Shown: one piece after another, positions 42,664 to 51,866 of the stretch
Position numbering within the stretch: the stretch's first letter is position 1
Layout of the letters: each line of letters starts with the position of its first letter
Translations under genes and position numbers: made by a program
NCBI GenBank assembly: GCA_963817735.1
Contig: CAWFPP010000010.1
Location: forward strand, 62,001 to 126,000
Direction of reading: 5' to 3'
Source: Bog-473 sp963817735
GTDB taxonomy: Bacteria > Actinomycetota > Acidimicrobiia > Acidimicrobiales > RAAP-2
DNA: 64,000 nucleotides
Notes under the pieces: generated by a model
Database searches by the model: none
What the model was told of the DNA's origin: nothing
Seen by the model: the letters and a program-made list of their open reading frames with translations, nothing else

Positions 42664-45021
42664 GTGCCCGAACATCCCGATCTGCAGGATGAGCAGGAGT
42701 TCCTCAACCGTGCCTACGACGGGTTGGAGTTCATGCGGGGCGAGGCGCGCCAGATGCTGCAGGGCGTGCTCGACCTCGGCCGGGGGGGCACGTTCCAGTC
42801 GCGCACCGAGCGCGACATCGTGGTCCGCACCAGCCTGGCGCGCCTGGAGCAACTCGACATCGGCGACCAGGCGCTCTACTTCGGCCGCATCGACCGCCTT
42901 CCCGAGCCCGGCGTCGAGCCCACCTCCGAGAATCCACTCCTGGGAGAGTCTTTCCATATCGGCCGGCTCGCCGTCTCGGGCCCGGACCACGAGCCGCTGG
43001 TCGTCGACTGGCGCGCCCCCGTGGCGGAGCCCTTCTACCGGGCGACGGGGCTCGACCCCCAGGGACTCGCTCGTCGTCGCCACCTCGCCGTCCGGGGTCG
43101 CACCATCCTCGGGCTCGAGGACGAGTACTTCGTCGACCCCGAGGGCCGCGCCGGCGTGCCCGCGCCGGCCGGAGCCGGCGGCGCCCAGTTCCGTGAGGGG
43201 GGCGAGCGCCTCCTGGCGGACGGGTTGGTCCTGGGCGGCCCCGGCGCGCTGCTGTCCGCGCTGGGCCAGGCGCGGACCGGCCAGATGGGCGACATCATCG
43301 GGACCATCCAGCGCGAGCAGGACGAGATCATCCGCTCGCCGCTCCCAGGGGTGCTGGTCGTCCAGGGCGGGCCCGGCACAGGCAAGACGGCGGTGGCTCT
43401 GCACCGGGCCGCCTACCTCCTCTACACCCACCGCTTCCCGCTGGAGCGACAGGGCGTCCTCGTGGTGGGGCCGAACCCCTTGTTCTTGCGCTACATCGAG
43501 CAGGTCCTGCCCTCCCTGGGTGAGACCGGGGTCAGCCTGTCGACGGTGGCCGGACTGGTGCCGGAGGTGCGCGTGCGCGGCATCGACGACCCCGCTGTCG
43601 CCAAGCTGAAGGGCGATGTGCGCATGGTCAAGGTGCTGGCGCGCGCCGTGCGGACCCGCGAGCGGCCGCTCCGTCACGATGTCGAGGTGCCGTTCGGCGC
43701 CGGGGTGTTGCGCCTCCGCGCCCGGCTGACCGAGGACATTGTCGGGATGACCCGCCGTCGGCCGGGCTCCCACAACGCCCGGCGACGCTTCGTGGAGTCG
43801 CAGGTCCTGCGCGCACTGTCGGACGAGTACCGCGCCCGGCTCGGTCGCAGCGGCGTCGACGGGGCGGACGACGCGCCGACACCAGAGGAGCAGAAGGACC
43901 TGGCCCAGAGGCTGCGCCGTGTGCCCGAAGTCAGCGACGCCCTCGACCGGATGTGGCCACGCCTGTCGCCGCACGAGTTCCTGCACGATCTCCTCGGCGC
44001 CCGGGCGCTGTTGACCGCCGCCGGAAAAGGGATCCTGGGCGCGCCGGAGATCCAGCGCCTGTACCGGCCCCGCAGTACCTCCCTCGACACCGTGCAGTGG
44101 ACGGTCGGCGATGCTGCGCTGATCGACGAGGCGCGGACACTGCTGGGCCCCCGCCGCGCGCCGGCCCGGTCGCGGGCCAAGCGGGCCGAGGAGGGCACGG
44201 CCTCGGAGATGGGGTTCTGGCCGCAAGGGTTGGCCGCCTCGCCCGAGCCCGTGGCCACCGCGGCGACGGCGTCCGAGGACGAAATCAGGGCTTTCGGTCA
44301 CATCGTGGTGGACGAAGTGCAGGACCTCTCGCCCATGCAGCTGCGGATGCTCGCCCGCCGGTCGCTCTCGGGCTCCATGACCGTGGTGGGCGACATCGCG
44401 CAGGCCACCGGGCCCTGGGCCCCCTCCGGGTGGGACGACATCACGCGCTATCTGAGCCCGCAGCGGCCACCACGACTGGTGGAGCTGACGGTCAGCTACC
44501 GGACCCCCGCCGAGGTGGTGGCGCTGGCCGCGCAGGTCTTGGCCGTCGCGGCGCCCGACATCGCGCCGCCGCGCCCCGTGCGGCAGTCGGGCTTCCCGCC
44601 GCGGGTCGTGGCCACCGGCAGGTTCGGGCTCGGCGCCAGCCTGGCCGAGCTGGCCCGCGAGGAAGTGGCGGCGGTCGCGCCGGGCCGGGTTGCCGTGCTC
44701 GGTCCGTCGGTCATGCTCCACGAGCTGACCCGGGCGCTCGACGAGGCCGGCCTCGACCCGATCGATCCGCGCGATCCCTCCGGGGACGGTCTGGCCGCCG
44801 GCCTGGTCGTCCTTCCGGCCGATGAGACCAACGGTCTCGAGTTCGATTCGGTGATCGTCGTGGAGCCCTCTCTGATCGCCGCCGTGGGGGACGAGGTCGC
44901 CGGGGAGGGGCCGCCGGTGGCCACCACGCGGGGCTTGCGGACGCTCTACGTGGCTTTCACGAGACCAACCCGGCGCCTCACGGTGCTGCACGCGGAGCCG
45001 CTTCCCTTCGAGCTGCGCTGA
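42664..45021 (+). CDS. helD: HelD-type superfamily 1 helicase (RNA polymerase-recycling family)
   Basis: This 785-residue SF1 ATPase is of the actinobacterial HelD/HelR type, which removes RNA polymerase from DNA and in some species protects it from rifampicin. An N-terminal coiled-coil region precedes VVDWRAPVAEPFYRATGLDPQG, typical of HelD. Walker A is VVQGGPGTGKTAVALHRAA (near residue 236), and motif II is IVVDEVQDLSPMQLRML. VVGDIAQATGPWAP and the C-terminal TLYVAFTRPTRRLTVLH are motifs III and VI. GTG 42664 has a strong ribosome binding site. Nothing upstream looks like a rifamycin-associated element. Confidence 0.88.
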   Translation: MPEHPDLQDEQEFLNRAYDGLEFMRGEARQMLQGVLDLGRGGTFQSRTERDIVVRTSLARLEQLDIGDQALYFGRIDRLPEPGVEPTSENPLLGESFHIGRLAVSGPDHEPLVVDWRAPVAEPFYRATGLDPQGLARRRHLAVRGRTILGLEDEYFVDPEGRAGVPAPAGAGGAQFREGGERLLADGLVLGGPGALLSALGQARTGQMGDIIGTIQREQDEIIRSPLPGVLVVQGGPGTGKTAVALHRAAYLLYTHRFPLERQGVLVVGPNPLFLRYIEQVLPSLGETGVSLSTVAGLVPEVRVRGIDDPAVAKLKGDVRMVKVLARAVRTRERPLRHDVEVPFGAGVLRLRARLTEDIVGMTRRRPGSHNARRRFVESQVLRALSDEYRARLGRSGVDGADDAPTPEEQKDLAQRLRRVPEVSDALDRMWPRLSPHEFLHDLLGARALLTAAGKGILGAPEIQRLYRPRSTSLDTVQWTVGDAALIDEARTLLGPRRAPARSRAKRAEEGTASEMGFWPQGLAASPEPVATAATASEDEIRAFGHIVVDEVQDLSPMQLRMLARRSLSGSMTVVGDIAQATGPWAPSGWDDITRYLSPQRPPRLVELTVSYRTPAEVVALAAQVLAVAAPDIAPPRPVRQSGFPPRVVATGRFGLGASLAELAREEVAAVAPGRVAVLGPSVMLHELTRALDEAGLDPIDPRDPSGDGLAAGLVVLPADETNGLEFDSVIVVEPSLIAAVGDEVAGEGPPVATTRGLRTLYVAFTRPTRRLTVLHAEPLPFELR

Positions 45022-45108
45022 CCTGGGTCTTCGGGCGCCGGAACGGGGCCGCCCCCCCCGCACCTCTTAGTTGGCGTGTTCGCGCTCGGGTCGACTCGAA
45101 ATTCACCT

Positions 45109-45711
45109 GTGACCCAGGCTGTCTCGGCGGAGGTCCCCGCTCCCCAGGGAAAAATCGTCCACGACCGGCCTCCGATGCTGGCCATCGGCGTCATGATCTG
45201 GCTCGGGTCCGAGCTCATGTTCTTCAGCGGCCTCTTCGCCGCCTTCTTCACCATCCGGGCCAACACCGTCGGGCCCTGGCCGCCGGCCGGGACGGACCTC
45301 GACACCCTGCGCGCCGGCTTCTTCACCCTGGTCCTGGTCTCGTCGAGCTTCACCATGCAGCGGGCCGTGTTCCAGTTGGAGTGGCGCAAGCGGCGCTCGG
45401 CCCGGATCTGGATCGTGGCCACGATCTTCCTCGGCGTGGCCTTCCTCGGGAACCAGGTCTACGAGTGGCTGTTCAGCCCGACACGCTGGTACACCAACTC
45501 GTACGGGTCGCTCTTCTACATCATGTCGGGCTTGCACGGCCTGCACGTCTTCATCGGCCTGCTCGCCATGGTCTTCCTCCTCGGTCGCCTGCGTGGCGCA
45601 AAGGGTGGTGACCCCGGCGAGCTCTCGGCCGTGCAGGGGGTCTCCTATTACTGGCACTTCGTCGACATAGTCTGGGTCGGGCTCTACAGTTGCCTGTTCC
45701 TCCTCAAGTAG
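45109..45711 (+). CDS. ctaE: Cytochrome c oxidase subunit III
   Basis: This roughly 200-residue membrane subunit of aa3-type oxidase has five transmembrane helices. Typical parts are MIWLGSELMFFSGLFAAFF, the segment GLHGLHVFIGLLAMVFLL, and SYYWHFVDIVWVGLYSCLFLL at the end. It opens the conserved actinobacterial cluster ctaE-qcrC-qcrA-qcrB. The start is uncertain. GTG 45109 fits the family length and has GAAATT just upstream, but GTG 45076 would add 11 residues. Confidence 0.93.
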   Translation: MTQAVSAEVPAPQGKIVHDRPPMLAIGVMIWLGSELMFFSGLFAAFFTIRANTVGPWPPAGTDLDTLRAGFFTLVLVSSSFTMQRAVFQLEWRKRRSARIWIVATIFLGVAFLGNQVYEWLFSPTRWYTNSYGSLFYIMSGLHGLHVFIGLLAMVFLLGRLRGAKGGDPGELSAVQGVSYYWHFVDIVWVGLYSCLFLLK

Positions 45712-45713
45712 GC

Positions 45714-46709
45714 ATGCGAGGCGTGCGCGCACCACTCAAAAGGACACTGACGAGCCGGTTCCTGCTGCCGGCGGGCCTTCTTTCGGTGGCCGGTCTGGCC
45801 TCGCTGGCCATGTGCTTCCCCGGCAACTCCGCCGCGGCGAGCGGGCATGACGACGCGGCCCAGGTATCGGTCAATCCGACGCACGTCACGACGCACTCGT
45901 GCGGCACGGTCAACGTCAAGGGCGTGACGGGCGCGGTGTCAAACGCCGGCAACCCGTTCCTCAGCACCTCGCGGACCTGCCTCAACGGTCATCTCATCAC
46001 CTACGGCAGCACGGCCATCACGTACACCAACCCGCCCCGGTCGTTCATCTCCGCCGGCCAGCTCCTGTTCGCTCAGACCTGTTCGGCCTGCCACGGCAAC
46101 CAGGCCAACGGCGTGAACCCGGACGGGCAGGCCACCATCGGGCCGAACCTGCAGGGCGTCGGCGCCGCCACGGTCGACTTCTGGGTGAGCACAGGCCGCA
46201 TGCCCGCCACCGACGTCAAGGCCGTGGAGGCTGAGCGCAAGCCTTCCCGGCTGACGCCCGTGCAGGCGTTGGAGCTCGCAGCCTGGGTCAACTCGCTCGA
46301 CCCCTCCGTCCCCGCGGTGCCCACCCCGCACCTCTCCCGGGCCAACCAGTCGGTCGGGCAGGACCTCTTCTCGCTGAACTGCGCCGCCTGCCACACCATT
46401 GAGGGTTCCGGTGACGCGCTGGCCTTCGGCACCAACGCCCCCTCGCTGGAGAACCGCTCGGTGACGGCCCAACAGGTGGCCGAGGCGGTACGCACCGGCC
46501 CGGCCAACATGCCGCGCTTCTCCGGCAACCTGACAGACCAGCAGGTGACCGACATCGTCTCGTACGTCACCGGCCGGCTGCAGCACCCGCAGAACCCCGG
46601 CGGAGCCGCGCTCGGCGGCGTGGGCCCGGTGGCCGAGGGCTTCGTGGCCCTGCTCATCGGCGTCGGCGGTCTCGCCCTCATCTGCTTCTGGATCGGGGAA
46701 CGTTCGTGA
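45714..46709 (+). CDS. qcrC: Di-heme cytochrome c subunit of the bc1 complex
   Basis: This 331-residue membrane-anchored cytochrome carries two CxxCH heme sites, CSACH (about residue 125) and CAACH (about residue 225), each with a downstream Met region. It replaces both cytochrome c1 and soluble cytochrome c in actinobacterial bc1-aa3 supercomplexes. An N-terminal signal anchor (residues 15-38) is followed by about 60 residues of non-heme sequence containing a Cys pair (HSCGTV and RTCLNG). A C-terminal helix (about 300-325) anchors it. ATG 45714 lies two bases after ctaE, and the stop overlaps qcrA. Confidence 0.93.
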   Translation: MRGVRAPLKRTLTSRFLLPAGLLSVAGLASLAMCFPGNSAAASGHDDAAQVSVNPTHVTTHSCGTVNVKGVTGAVSNAGNPFLSTSRTCLNGHLITYGSTAITYTNPPRSFISAGQLLFAQTCSACHGNQANGVNPDGQATIGPNLQGVGAATVDFWVSTGRMPATDVKAVEAERKPSRLTPVQALELAAWVNSLDPSVPAVPTPHLSRANQSVGQDLFSLNCAACHTIEGSGDALAFGTNAPSLENRSVTAQQVAEAVRTGPANMPRFSGNLTDQQVTDIVSYVTGRLQHPQNPGGAALGGVGPVAEGFVALLIGVGGLALICFWIGERS

Positions 46710-47671
46710 GCGACGCCGAGCACCAGCCCTCGCGCACCCGGGTGCCCATGCCCATCGCCGCTCTGAGCGACCCCCACATGGGCGACGCGGCGAAGAACCC
46801 GGACCGGACCGAGAAGGTCATCGGCCTCATCCTGTTCGTCGGCCTCGTCCTCTTCGCCGTGGCCGGTGCCGCCTACTGGCAGAACTGGAGCCCTTGGACG
46901 TTCGGGGGCGCGCTCGGGGCCGGGTTGTTCGCCCTGGGCTTCGGCCTCACCGCCTGGGGCAAGTACCTCATGCCGCAAGGGCCCTTCGTCGAGGAGCGCC
47001 ACACGCTCGCCTCGACCCCCGAGGAGCGCGACGTCATGTCGGCTGCCCTGGTCGAGCGCTCGGCCGTCGTCGTCAAGCGGCGCCGGATGCTCGGTGGCCT
47101 CTTTGCCGCCGGCGCCGGGGTCTTCGGGATCGTCGCCGCCTTCCCGCTGATCCGCTCCCTCGGGCCGCTGCCCGGGACGTCCCTCGAGACCACCAGCTGG
47201 CGCAAGGGAATGGTCCTGGTGGACTCGAGCGCCCGTCCGGTGCGCAAGGACACCCTGGTCGTCGGCGGCATCATGACCGTCTATCCCCAGAACACGGTCA
47301 GCGCGCTGACCGGGTTCATCACCGACGAGGGGCAGGCCGTCGACCAAACCGTGCTCATCAGGGTGTCGGACCAGCCCTTCACGACCGAGCCCGGACGCGA
47401 GGACTGGACTCCCGACGGCTACGTCGCCTACTCCAAGGTGTGCACGCACCTGGGCTGCCCCGTCGGCCTCTACGAGCAGGAGCTCGAGTTGTTGGTCTGC
47501 CCCTGTCACCAGTCGATGTTCAACGTGCGTGACGGCGCCGTGCCCCAGTTCGGGCCGGCGCCGCGGCCTCTGCCCCAGATGCACCTCGGCTACAACGAGG
47601 ACGGCTACCTCATCGCCATGGCGCCGTACAATCAGCCGATCGGGCCTGGGTTCTGGGAGCGGAATTCGTGA
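46706..47671 (+). CDS. qcrA: Rieske iron-sulfur subunit of the bc1 complex
   Basis: This 321-residue subunit carries the 2Fe-2S Rieske cluster with ligands in CTHLGCPVG and CPCHQSMFN. As in other actinobacterial QcrA proteins there are three transmembrane helices, two in a hairpin (about 45-90) and one before the Rieske domain (about 128-147). GTG 46706 overlaps the qcrC stop, and the stop overlaps qcrB. Confidence 0.95.
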   Translation: MSDAEHQPSRTRVPMPIAALSDPHMGDAAKNPDRTEKVIGLILFVGLVLFAVAGAAYWQNWSPWTFGGALGAGLFALGFGLTAWGKYLMPQGPFVEERHTLASTPEERDVMSAALVERSAVVVKRRRMLGGLFAAGAGVFGIVAAFPLIRSLGPLPGTSLETTSWRKGMVLVDSSARPVRKDTLVVGGIMTVYPQNTVSALTGFITDEGQAVDQTVLIRVSDQPFTTEPGREDWTPDGYVAYSKVCTHLGCPVGLYEQELELLVCPCHQSMFNVRDGAVPQFGPAPRPLPQMHLGYNEDGYLIAMAPYNQPIGPGFWERNS

Positions 47672-49233
47672 GCGCCACCCCCGCCAAGACCAAGCGCAGC
47701 AGCCGGCAGGCCCTGGGCCCCTACGGGCACGTGGGCAAGGTCGTCGGCGAGCTCGACGACCGTCTGGGCGTGGCCAAGGGTGGCCGCGTCTTCCTGGACA
47801 AGATCTTCCCGGACCACTGGTCCTTCATGCTCGGCGAGATCTCCCTCTACTCGTTCGTGGTGCTGCTGGCCACGGGCGTGTTCCTGTCGCTCTACTTCGT
47901 CCCGTCGACCCAGCAGGTCCTCTACCACGGCAGTTACAAACCGCTCGACGGCCAGTGGGTCTCCGAGGCCTACCGGTCGACCGTCGGCATCTCCTTCGAC
48001 GTGCGTGGCGGCCTGCTGATCCGCCAGATGCACCACTGGGCGGCCGACATCTTCACCGGGTCGATCATCGTGCACATGGCTCGCATCTTCTTCACAGGGG
48101 CCTTCCGCAAGCCCCGCGAGCTGAACTGGCTCATCGGCACCACCATGCTGATCCTGGCCATCCTCGAGGGGTTCATCGGCTACTCACTGCCCGACGACCT
48201 GATCTCGGGCACCGGGTTGCGCATCGGCTACTCCATCGCCGAGTCGATCCCGTTTGTCGGCAGCTACCTGGTGACGTTCCTGTGGGGCGGCCAGTTCCCG
48301 GGGAACGGCGTCATAATTCCGCGCTTCTACATCATCCATGTCTTGATAATTCCGTTGGTCCTGATCGGCCTGCTCTCGGCCCACCTCGGCCTCCTGGTGC
48401 GCCAGAAGCACACCCAGTTCAAGGGTGAGGGGCGGACCGAGCACAACGTGGTCGGCTCGCCGATGTTCCCGACCTTCATGGCCAAGACCACGGGATTCCT
48501 CTTCATGGTCACCGCGGCCACGGCCCTGCTCGGAGCGTTCGCCCAGATCAACCCCATCTGGCAGTTCGGTTCCTATGACGCGTCGAAGATCTCCTACGCC
48601 GTGCAGCCCGACTGGTACATGGGCTGGCTCGACGGCGCGCTGCGCATCATGCCGTCGTGGGAGCTGGCCTTCTGGGGCCATACGGTCCCGCTCGAGGTCG
48701 TCCTGCCGGCCGTGATCTTCCCCGGCATCGTCTTCACCCTCGCCATGATGTGGCCCGCGCTCGAACGCCGGTACACCGGAGACGACGAGTTGCACAACCT
48801 GCTGGACCGGCCGCGAGACAGGCCCAAGCGCACTGCCGCCGGCGTGGCGTTCTTCTCCCTGTTGTTCACGCTCTTCGCGGCGAGTTCGACCGATGTTCTG
48901 GCCAACTTCTTCCACGTCTCGCTGAACGAGGTGCTCTGGTTCTTCCGGTTCGCGGTCTTCATCGTGCCGATCGTCAGTGGTCTCGTGGCCTACCAGCTGT
49001 GCGTCGAGATGCAGGGCGTGCACGGAATCGGCAAGCGCAAGCGTGCGGTCATCGTGCGCCGCTCCGTCGAGGGCGAGTACTCGACGGTCCCGGCGGCGCC
49101 CCGGCCCGACGACGAGCACCACGAGCTCGACCCCGAGCCGGTGCCGGTACGCATCGACATCGAGCCGTTGAGCAACGGCGGTCCCCGCCAGCCGGAGAGC
49201 TCGCCCACGGGCGTTCGGCAGGTCAGCCGCTGA
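47668..49233 (+). CDS. qcrB: Cytochrome b subunit of the bc1 complex
   Basis: This 521-residue membrane protein binds two b hemes and both quinone sites. Visible landmarks are RQMHHWAADIFTGSIIVHMARIF, in two pieces with paired His, FIGYSLPDDLISGTGLRIG, and HVLIIPLVLIGLLSAHLGLLVRQKH with the second His set. The C-terminal 100 residues form a polar tail after the last helix, typical of actinobacterial QcrB. GTG 47668 overlaps the qcrA stop. Confidence 0.95.
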   Translation: MSATPAKTKRSSRQALGPYGHVGKVVGELDDRLGVAKGGRVFLDKIFPDHWSFMLGEISLYSFVVLLATGVFLSLYFVPSTQQVLYHGSYKPLDGQWVSEAYRSTVGISFDVRGGLLIRQMHHWAADIFTGSIIVHMARIFFTGAFRKPRELNWLIGTTMLILAILEGFIGYSLPDDLISGTGLRIGYSIAESIPFVGSYLVTFLWGGQFPGNGVIIPRFYIIHVLIIPLVLIGLLSAHLGLLVRQKHTQFKGEGRTEHNVVGSPMFPTFMAKTTGFLFMVTAATALLGAFAQINPIWQFGSYDASKISYAVQPDWYMGWLDGALRIMPSWELAFWGHTVPLEVVLPAVIFPGIVFTLAMMWPALERRYTGDDELHNLLDRPRDRPKRTAAGVAFFSLLFTLFAASSTDVLANFFHVSLNEVLWFFRFAVFIVPIVSGLVAYQLCVEMQGVHGIGKRKRAVIVRRSVEGEYSTVPAAPRPDDEHHELDPEPVPVRIDIEPLSNGGPRQPESSPTGVRQVSR

Positions 49234-50120
49234 ACGTCCGGGGGGACCGGGCCACCGCGCGCGACCTCTGGGTCGCCGCCGAATCCATCCACGCCGTCAC
49301 CTACTTCGCCCCGGAATGCCGCAGCGCTCTTCGTGAGACGGGACTGCGCGGGTTCTGGTCCGGGTACTTCGCCGCACGCTCCGCCCCACTCGGCCGCGTG
49401 GGCGCAGGGGCGGTGGCCGCCGCCTTCTACAATTTCAAACCCGCCATGGTGGCGGAGGCCGTGCCCCGGTGCTGGGAGACGGTGGCGCCCGACACGCTCT
49501 GCCGCGTGCGGGCCATCGCCGCGGCGGAAGTGCTCGGTGAGGTGTGCCACACGGAATCGCGCTCTGCTCTGCTGGCCTCGCTGCCGCTGCTCCGACGTGC
49601 CGCGGAGGGGTGCGACGGATCGGGGCGAGTCATGGCAGGCGCCAACCGGTCGCTCTGGCCCCGCATCGCCACCGCGTTGGGCACCGGAGGGCTCGGCGAG
49701 GTCTGGCAGGCCTGCACCACGCTGCGCGAACACCGCGGAGATGGGCACGTCGCCGCTCTGGTCGTGCACGGCATCAGCGGCCTGGAGGCACTCATCCTGG
49801 CCGCCGGGACAAAGGCGATCCCAGTCGAGATGCTGCGCGACAACCGCGGCTGGAGCGAGCCCGAATGGGAGGACGCCACGGCAACACTCACGGGCGCGGG
49901 CCTGCTGCACGCAGACGGGCGAGTGACCGATGCCGGTCGCACCCTGCACGGCCGGGTCGAGGAGTTGACCGATGAACTGGCCGAGCCCGCCTACGCCGCC
50001 CTCAGCGACCTGGGCCTCGGGGAGCTCCTCGGTGCGCTCAATGCCTGCGCCGCCGACGTGGCGGCGTCGGGTCTGGTGCCGTTTCCCAATCCGATGGGGC
50101 TGCCGCGCCCGGCCGATTAG
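49230..50120 (+). CDS. SalK/SCO6745-like protein, probable non-ATG start
   Basis: This roughly 296-residue protein matches the SalK/SCO6745 family of actinobacteria, helical proteins of unknown function with a winged-helix-like C-terminal part. Landmarks are SIHAVTYFAPECRSALRETGLRGFW, in pieces, then SGYFAARSAPLGRVGAG and AAAFYNFKPAMVAEAVP. The start is a problem: no ATG, GTG or TTG lies in frame between the qcrB end and the conserved region. A CTG at 49230 overlaps the qcrB stop (CTGA), matching the 4-base overlaps used through this cluster. I infer translation starts there. The 3' end overlaps the convergent SDR gene by four bases. Confidence 0.75.
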   Translation: MNVRGDRATARDLWVAAESIHAVTYFAPECRSALRETGLRGFWSGYFAARSAPLGRVGAGAVAAAFYNFKPAMVAEAVPRCWETVAPDTLCRVRAIAAAEVLGEVCHTESRSALLASLPLLRRAAEGCDGSGRVMAGANRSLWPRIATALGTGGLGEVWQACTTLREHRGDGHVAALVVHGISGLEALILAAGTKAIPVEMLRDNRGWSEPEWEDATATLTGAGLLHADGRVTDAGRTLHGRVEELTDELAEPAYAALSDLGLGELLGALNACAADVAASGLVPFPNPMGLPRPAD

Positions 50121-50983
50121 GCGGACCGGGGCGGCGGCCAGCCGGGCACGAGCGAGAGCTCCTTGCAGAGCTTGCGCGACGACACCATCTGGCCGGCGTA
50201 GCGCACGGCATCGGGGTCGTCACCCAGCCAGGCGGCCACCTCGCCCGCCACTTCGGGCGGGGCCGGCACGTGACCGGCCCCCACCAGGACCTCGCCCATG
50301 CCCGACGCCCGCATGGACTCGGTCAGGGTGAGGCCGGGTGCGATGGAGAAGGCTGCGATGCCTCGCGCCGCGAACTCGACGTGGCACATGTCGGTGACCC
50401 GGTGGAAGGCCGCCTTGGCCGCCGCGTAGGCCACCCCCCATCCACCCGCGCCCGCCGGGGCGGGCGGCGTCGTGAAGGCGGCTTCGGAGAGCATGTTGAC
50501 CAGCCGGCCCTCCCCGCGTTCGAGCATCCCCGGCAAGAGGAGCTGGGTCAGGAGCAAGGGGTGCAGGTAGTCGCCGACCAGGCAGCGTTCGGCCAGCTCG
50601 AGAGGCAGGTCCAAAATGCGGTCCATGGTGCCGGGCCCCTGGTAGATGGCGTTGTTGACCAGGACGTCCACCCGGCCCATGTCGGCCAGCGCCACCGCCG
50701 CCACGCGCTCGACGGACGCGCGGTCCATCAGGTCCATGGGCACGGCCAGGCAGGTTTGCCCCAGCGCCTCGATCTCCGCTGCCGTGCGGTCGAGGCTCCC
50801 GGCGATGGGCAGCGGCTCGTCGGCCACGAGCGTGCTCGAGGCGTGGGCGCGGCCGTCACCCTCGTGCACGGTGCGGGCGGTGATCACCACGTCGTAGCCG
50901 CGCCGCGCCAGCGCCACTGCAGCGCAGCGGCCGATGCCCCGGCTGGCGCCGGTCACCAGAGCGACCCGGCTGGACTCAGGCAT
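50117..50983 (-). CDS. Short-chain dehydrogenase/reductase (SDR)
   Basis: This 288-residue NAD(P)-dependent oxidoreductase has the cofactor motif VALVTGASRGIGRCAAVAL, the structural VDVLVNNAIYQGPG, and a catalytic site VNMLSEAAFTT...YAAAKAAFHR (Ser, and Tyr-x3-Lys). An extended loop after strand 2 (about residues 40-62) is unusual. Substrate is unknown. It follows the second SDR gene by seven bases on the same strand and is probably in its operon. Confidence 0.85.
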   Translation of the reverse strand: MPESSRVALVTGASRGIGRCAAVALARRGYDVVITARTVHEGDGRAHASSTLVADEPLPIAGSLDRTAAEIEALGQTCLAVPMDLMDRASVERVAAVALADMGRVDVLVNNAIYQGPGTMDRILDLPLELAERCLVGDYLHPLLLTQLLLPGMLERGEGRLVNMLSEAAFTTPPAPAGAGGWGVAYAAAKAAFHRVTDMCHVEFAARGIAAFSIAPGLTLTESMRASGMGEVLVGAGHVPAPPEVAGEVAAWLGDDPDAVRYAGQMVSSRKLCKELSLVPGWPPPRSA

Positions 50984-50990
50984 CGACCAC

Positions 50991-51770
50991 CTACATCATC
51001 CCGGCGATCTGGTGCCCACCGTCGACGTGGATCACCTGGCCGTTCACGTAGGCCGCGTCGTCGCTGCAGAGGAACGTCACCACGCGTGCGATGTCGTCGG
51101 GCGCGCCCAGCCGCCGGGTCGGGTTCGCCTCGGCCAGACGTGCCTGCACATCGGCCGGCACCTGGGCGGCGGCCGTCTCGGTCAGGATGAACCCCGGGGC
51201 GATTGCGTTGGCGCGGATGCCGTCGCGTCCATAGCGAACAGCCAGGTGGCGGGTCAGCTGGTTCAGGGCGGCCTTCGCCACGCCGTAGGCCACGCGCGTC
51301 GATTCACCGATGGTGCTCGTCCCCGACGAGATGGTGACGATGGAGCCCCCGCCCCCCGCCACCATGATCGGAATGGCATGGCGCGCCAGCAGGAGTGCAC
51401 CCCGCGTCGTGATGTCGATCGCCCGCTCCCAGACGCCGAGATCCACCCCGACGGCGTCGGTGTCGAGCCGCGGGTGGCTCCAGGCGGCATTGTGGTCCAC
51501 CGCATCGATGGTCCCGAATGCGGCGACGGCGCGCTCGACGAAGGCAACGACCGACTCCTCGCGGCGGACGTCGCACAGCAGCCCGACAGCTCGGCCTCCG
51601 GTGCCCTCGACCTCGTCGGCCACCGACCCGGCACCTTCCGCCGAGACGTCACCGACCACTACGGCGGCGCCGGCGGAGGAGAGACGGAGCGCGGTGGCGC
51701 GACCGATGTCGGAGGCGCCGCCACTGACGAGCACGACCTTGCCCTCGAGCTGTCGCCCCGTTGACGCCAC
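50991..51770 (-). CDS. Short-chain dehydrogenase/reductase (SDR)
   Basis: This 259-residue SDR has VVLVSGGASDIGRATALRL for the cofactor, VDHNAAWSHPR in place of the usual NNAG, and the catalytic VTISSGTS and YGVAKAALNQL. ANAIAPGFILTETAA and VNGQVIHVDGGHQI close the protein, as in classical SDRs. GTG 51770 is chosen because a TACGAT -10 box lies six bases upstream and the cofactor motif then starts at the usual distance. ATG 51806, with AGGA upstream, is the alternative and adds 12 residues. Confidence 0.83.
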   Translation of the reverse strand: MASTGRQLEGKVVLVSGGASDIGRATALRLSSAGAAVVVGDVSAEGAGSVADEVEGTGGRAVGLLCDVRREESVVAFVERAVAAFGTIDAVDHNAAWSHPRLDTDAVGVDLGVWERAIDITTRGALLLARHAIPIMVAGGGGSIVTISSGTSTIGESTRVAYGVAKAALNQLTRHLAVRYGRDGIRANAIAPGFILTETAAAQVPADVQARLAEANPTRRLGAPDDIARVVTFLCSDDAAYVNGQVIHVDGGHQIAGMM

Positions 51771-51776
51771 GCGGCC

Positions 51777-51782
51777 ATCGTA
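51777..51782 (-). promoter_or_regulatory. -10 box, leaderless
   Basis: TACGAT on the minus strand lies 6 bases before the GTG at 51770, the same arrangement as at 15343. Confidence 0.4.
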
Positions 51783-51854
51783 GGAGGGCGGCCCCGGTGG
51801 CACCATCTCGTTCCTGCGCGTCCCGGGAATTGGGTCGGGACGGCGCTGACATGG

Positions 51855-51860
51855 GAATAT
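51855..51860 (+). promoter_or_regulatory. -10 box, leaderless
   Basis: GAATAT lies 6 bases before the GTG at 51867, with no ribosome binding site between. Confidence 0.4.
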
Positions 51861-51866
51861 CTCATC

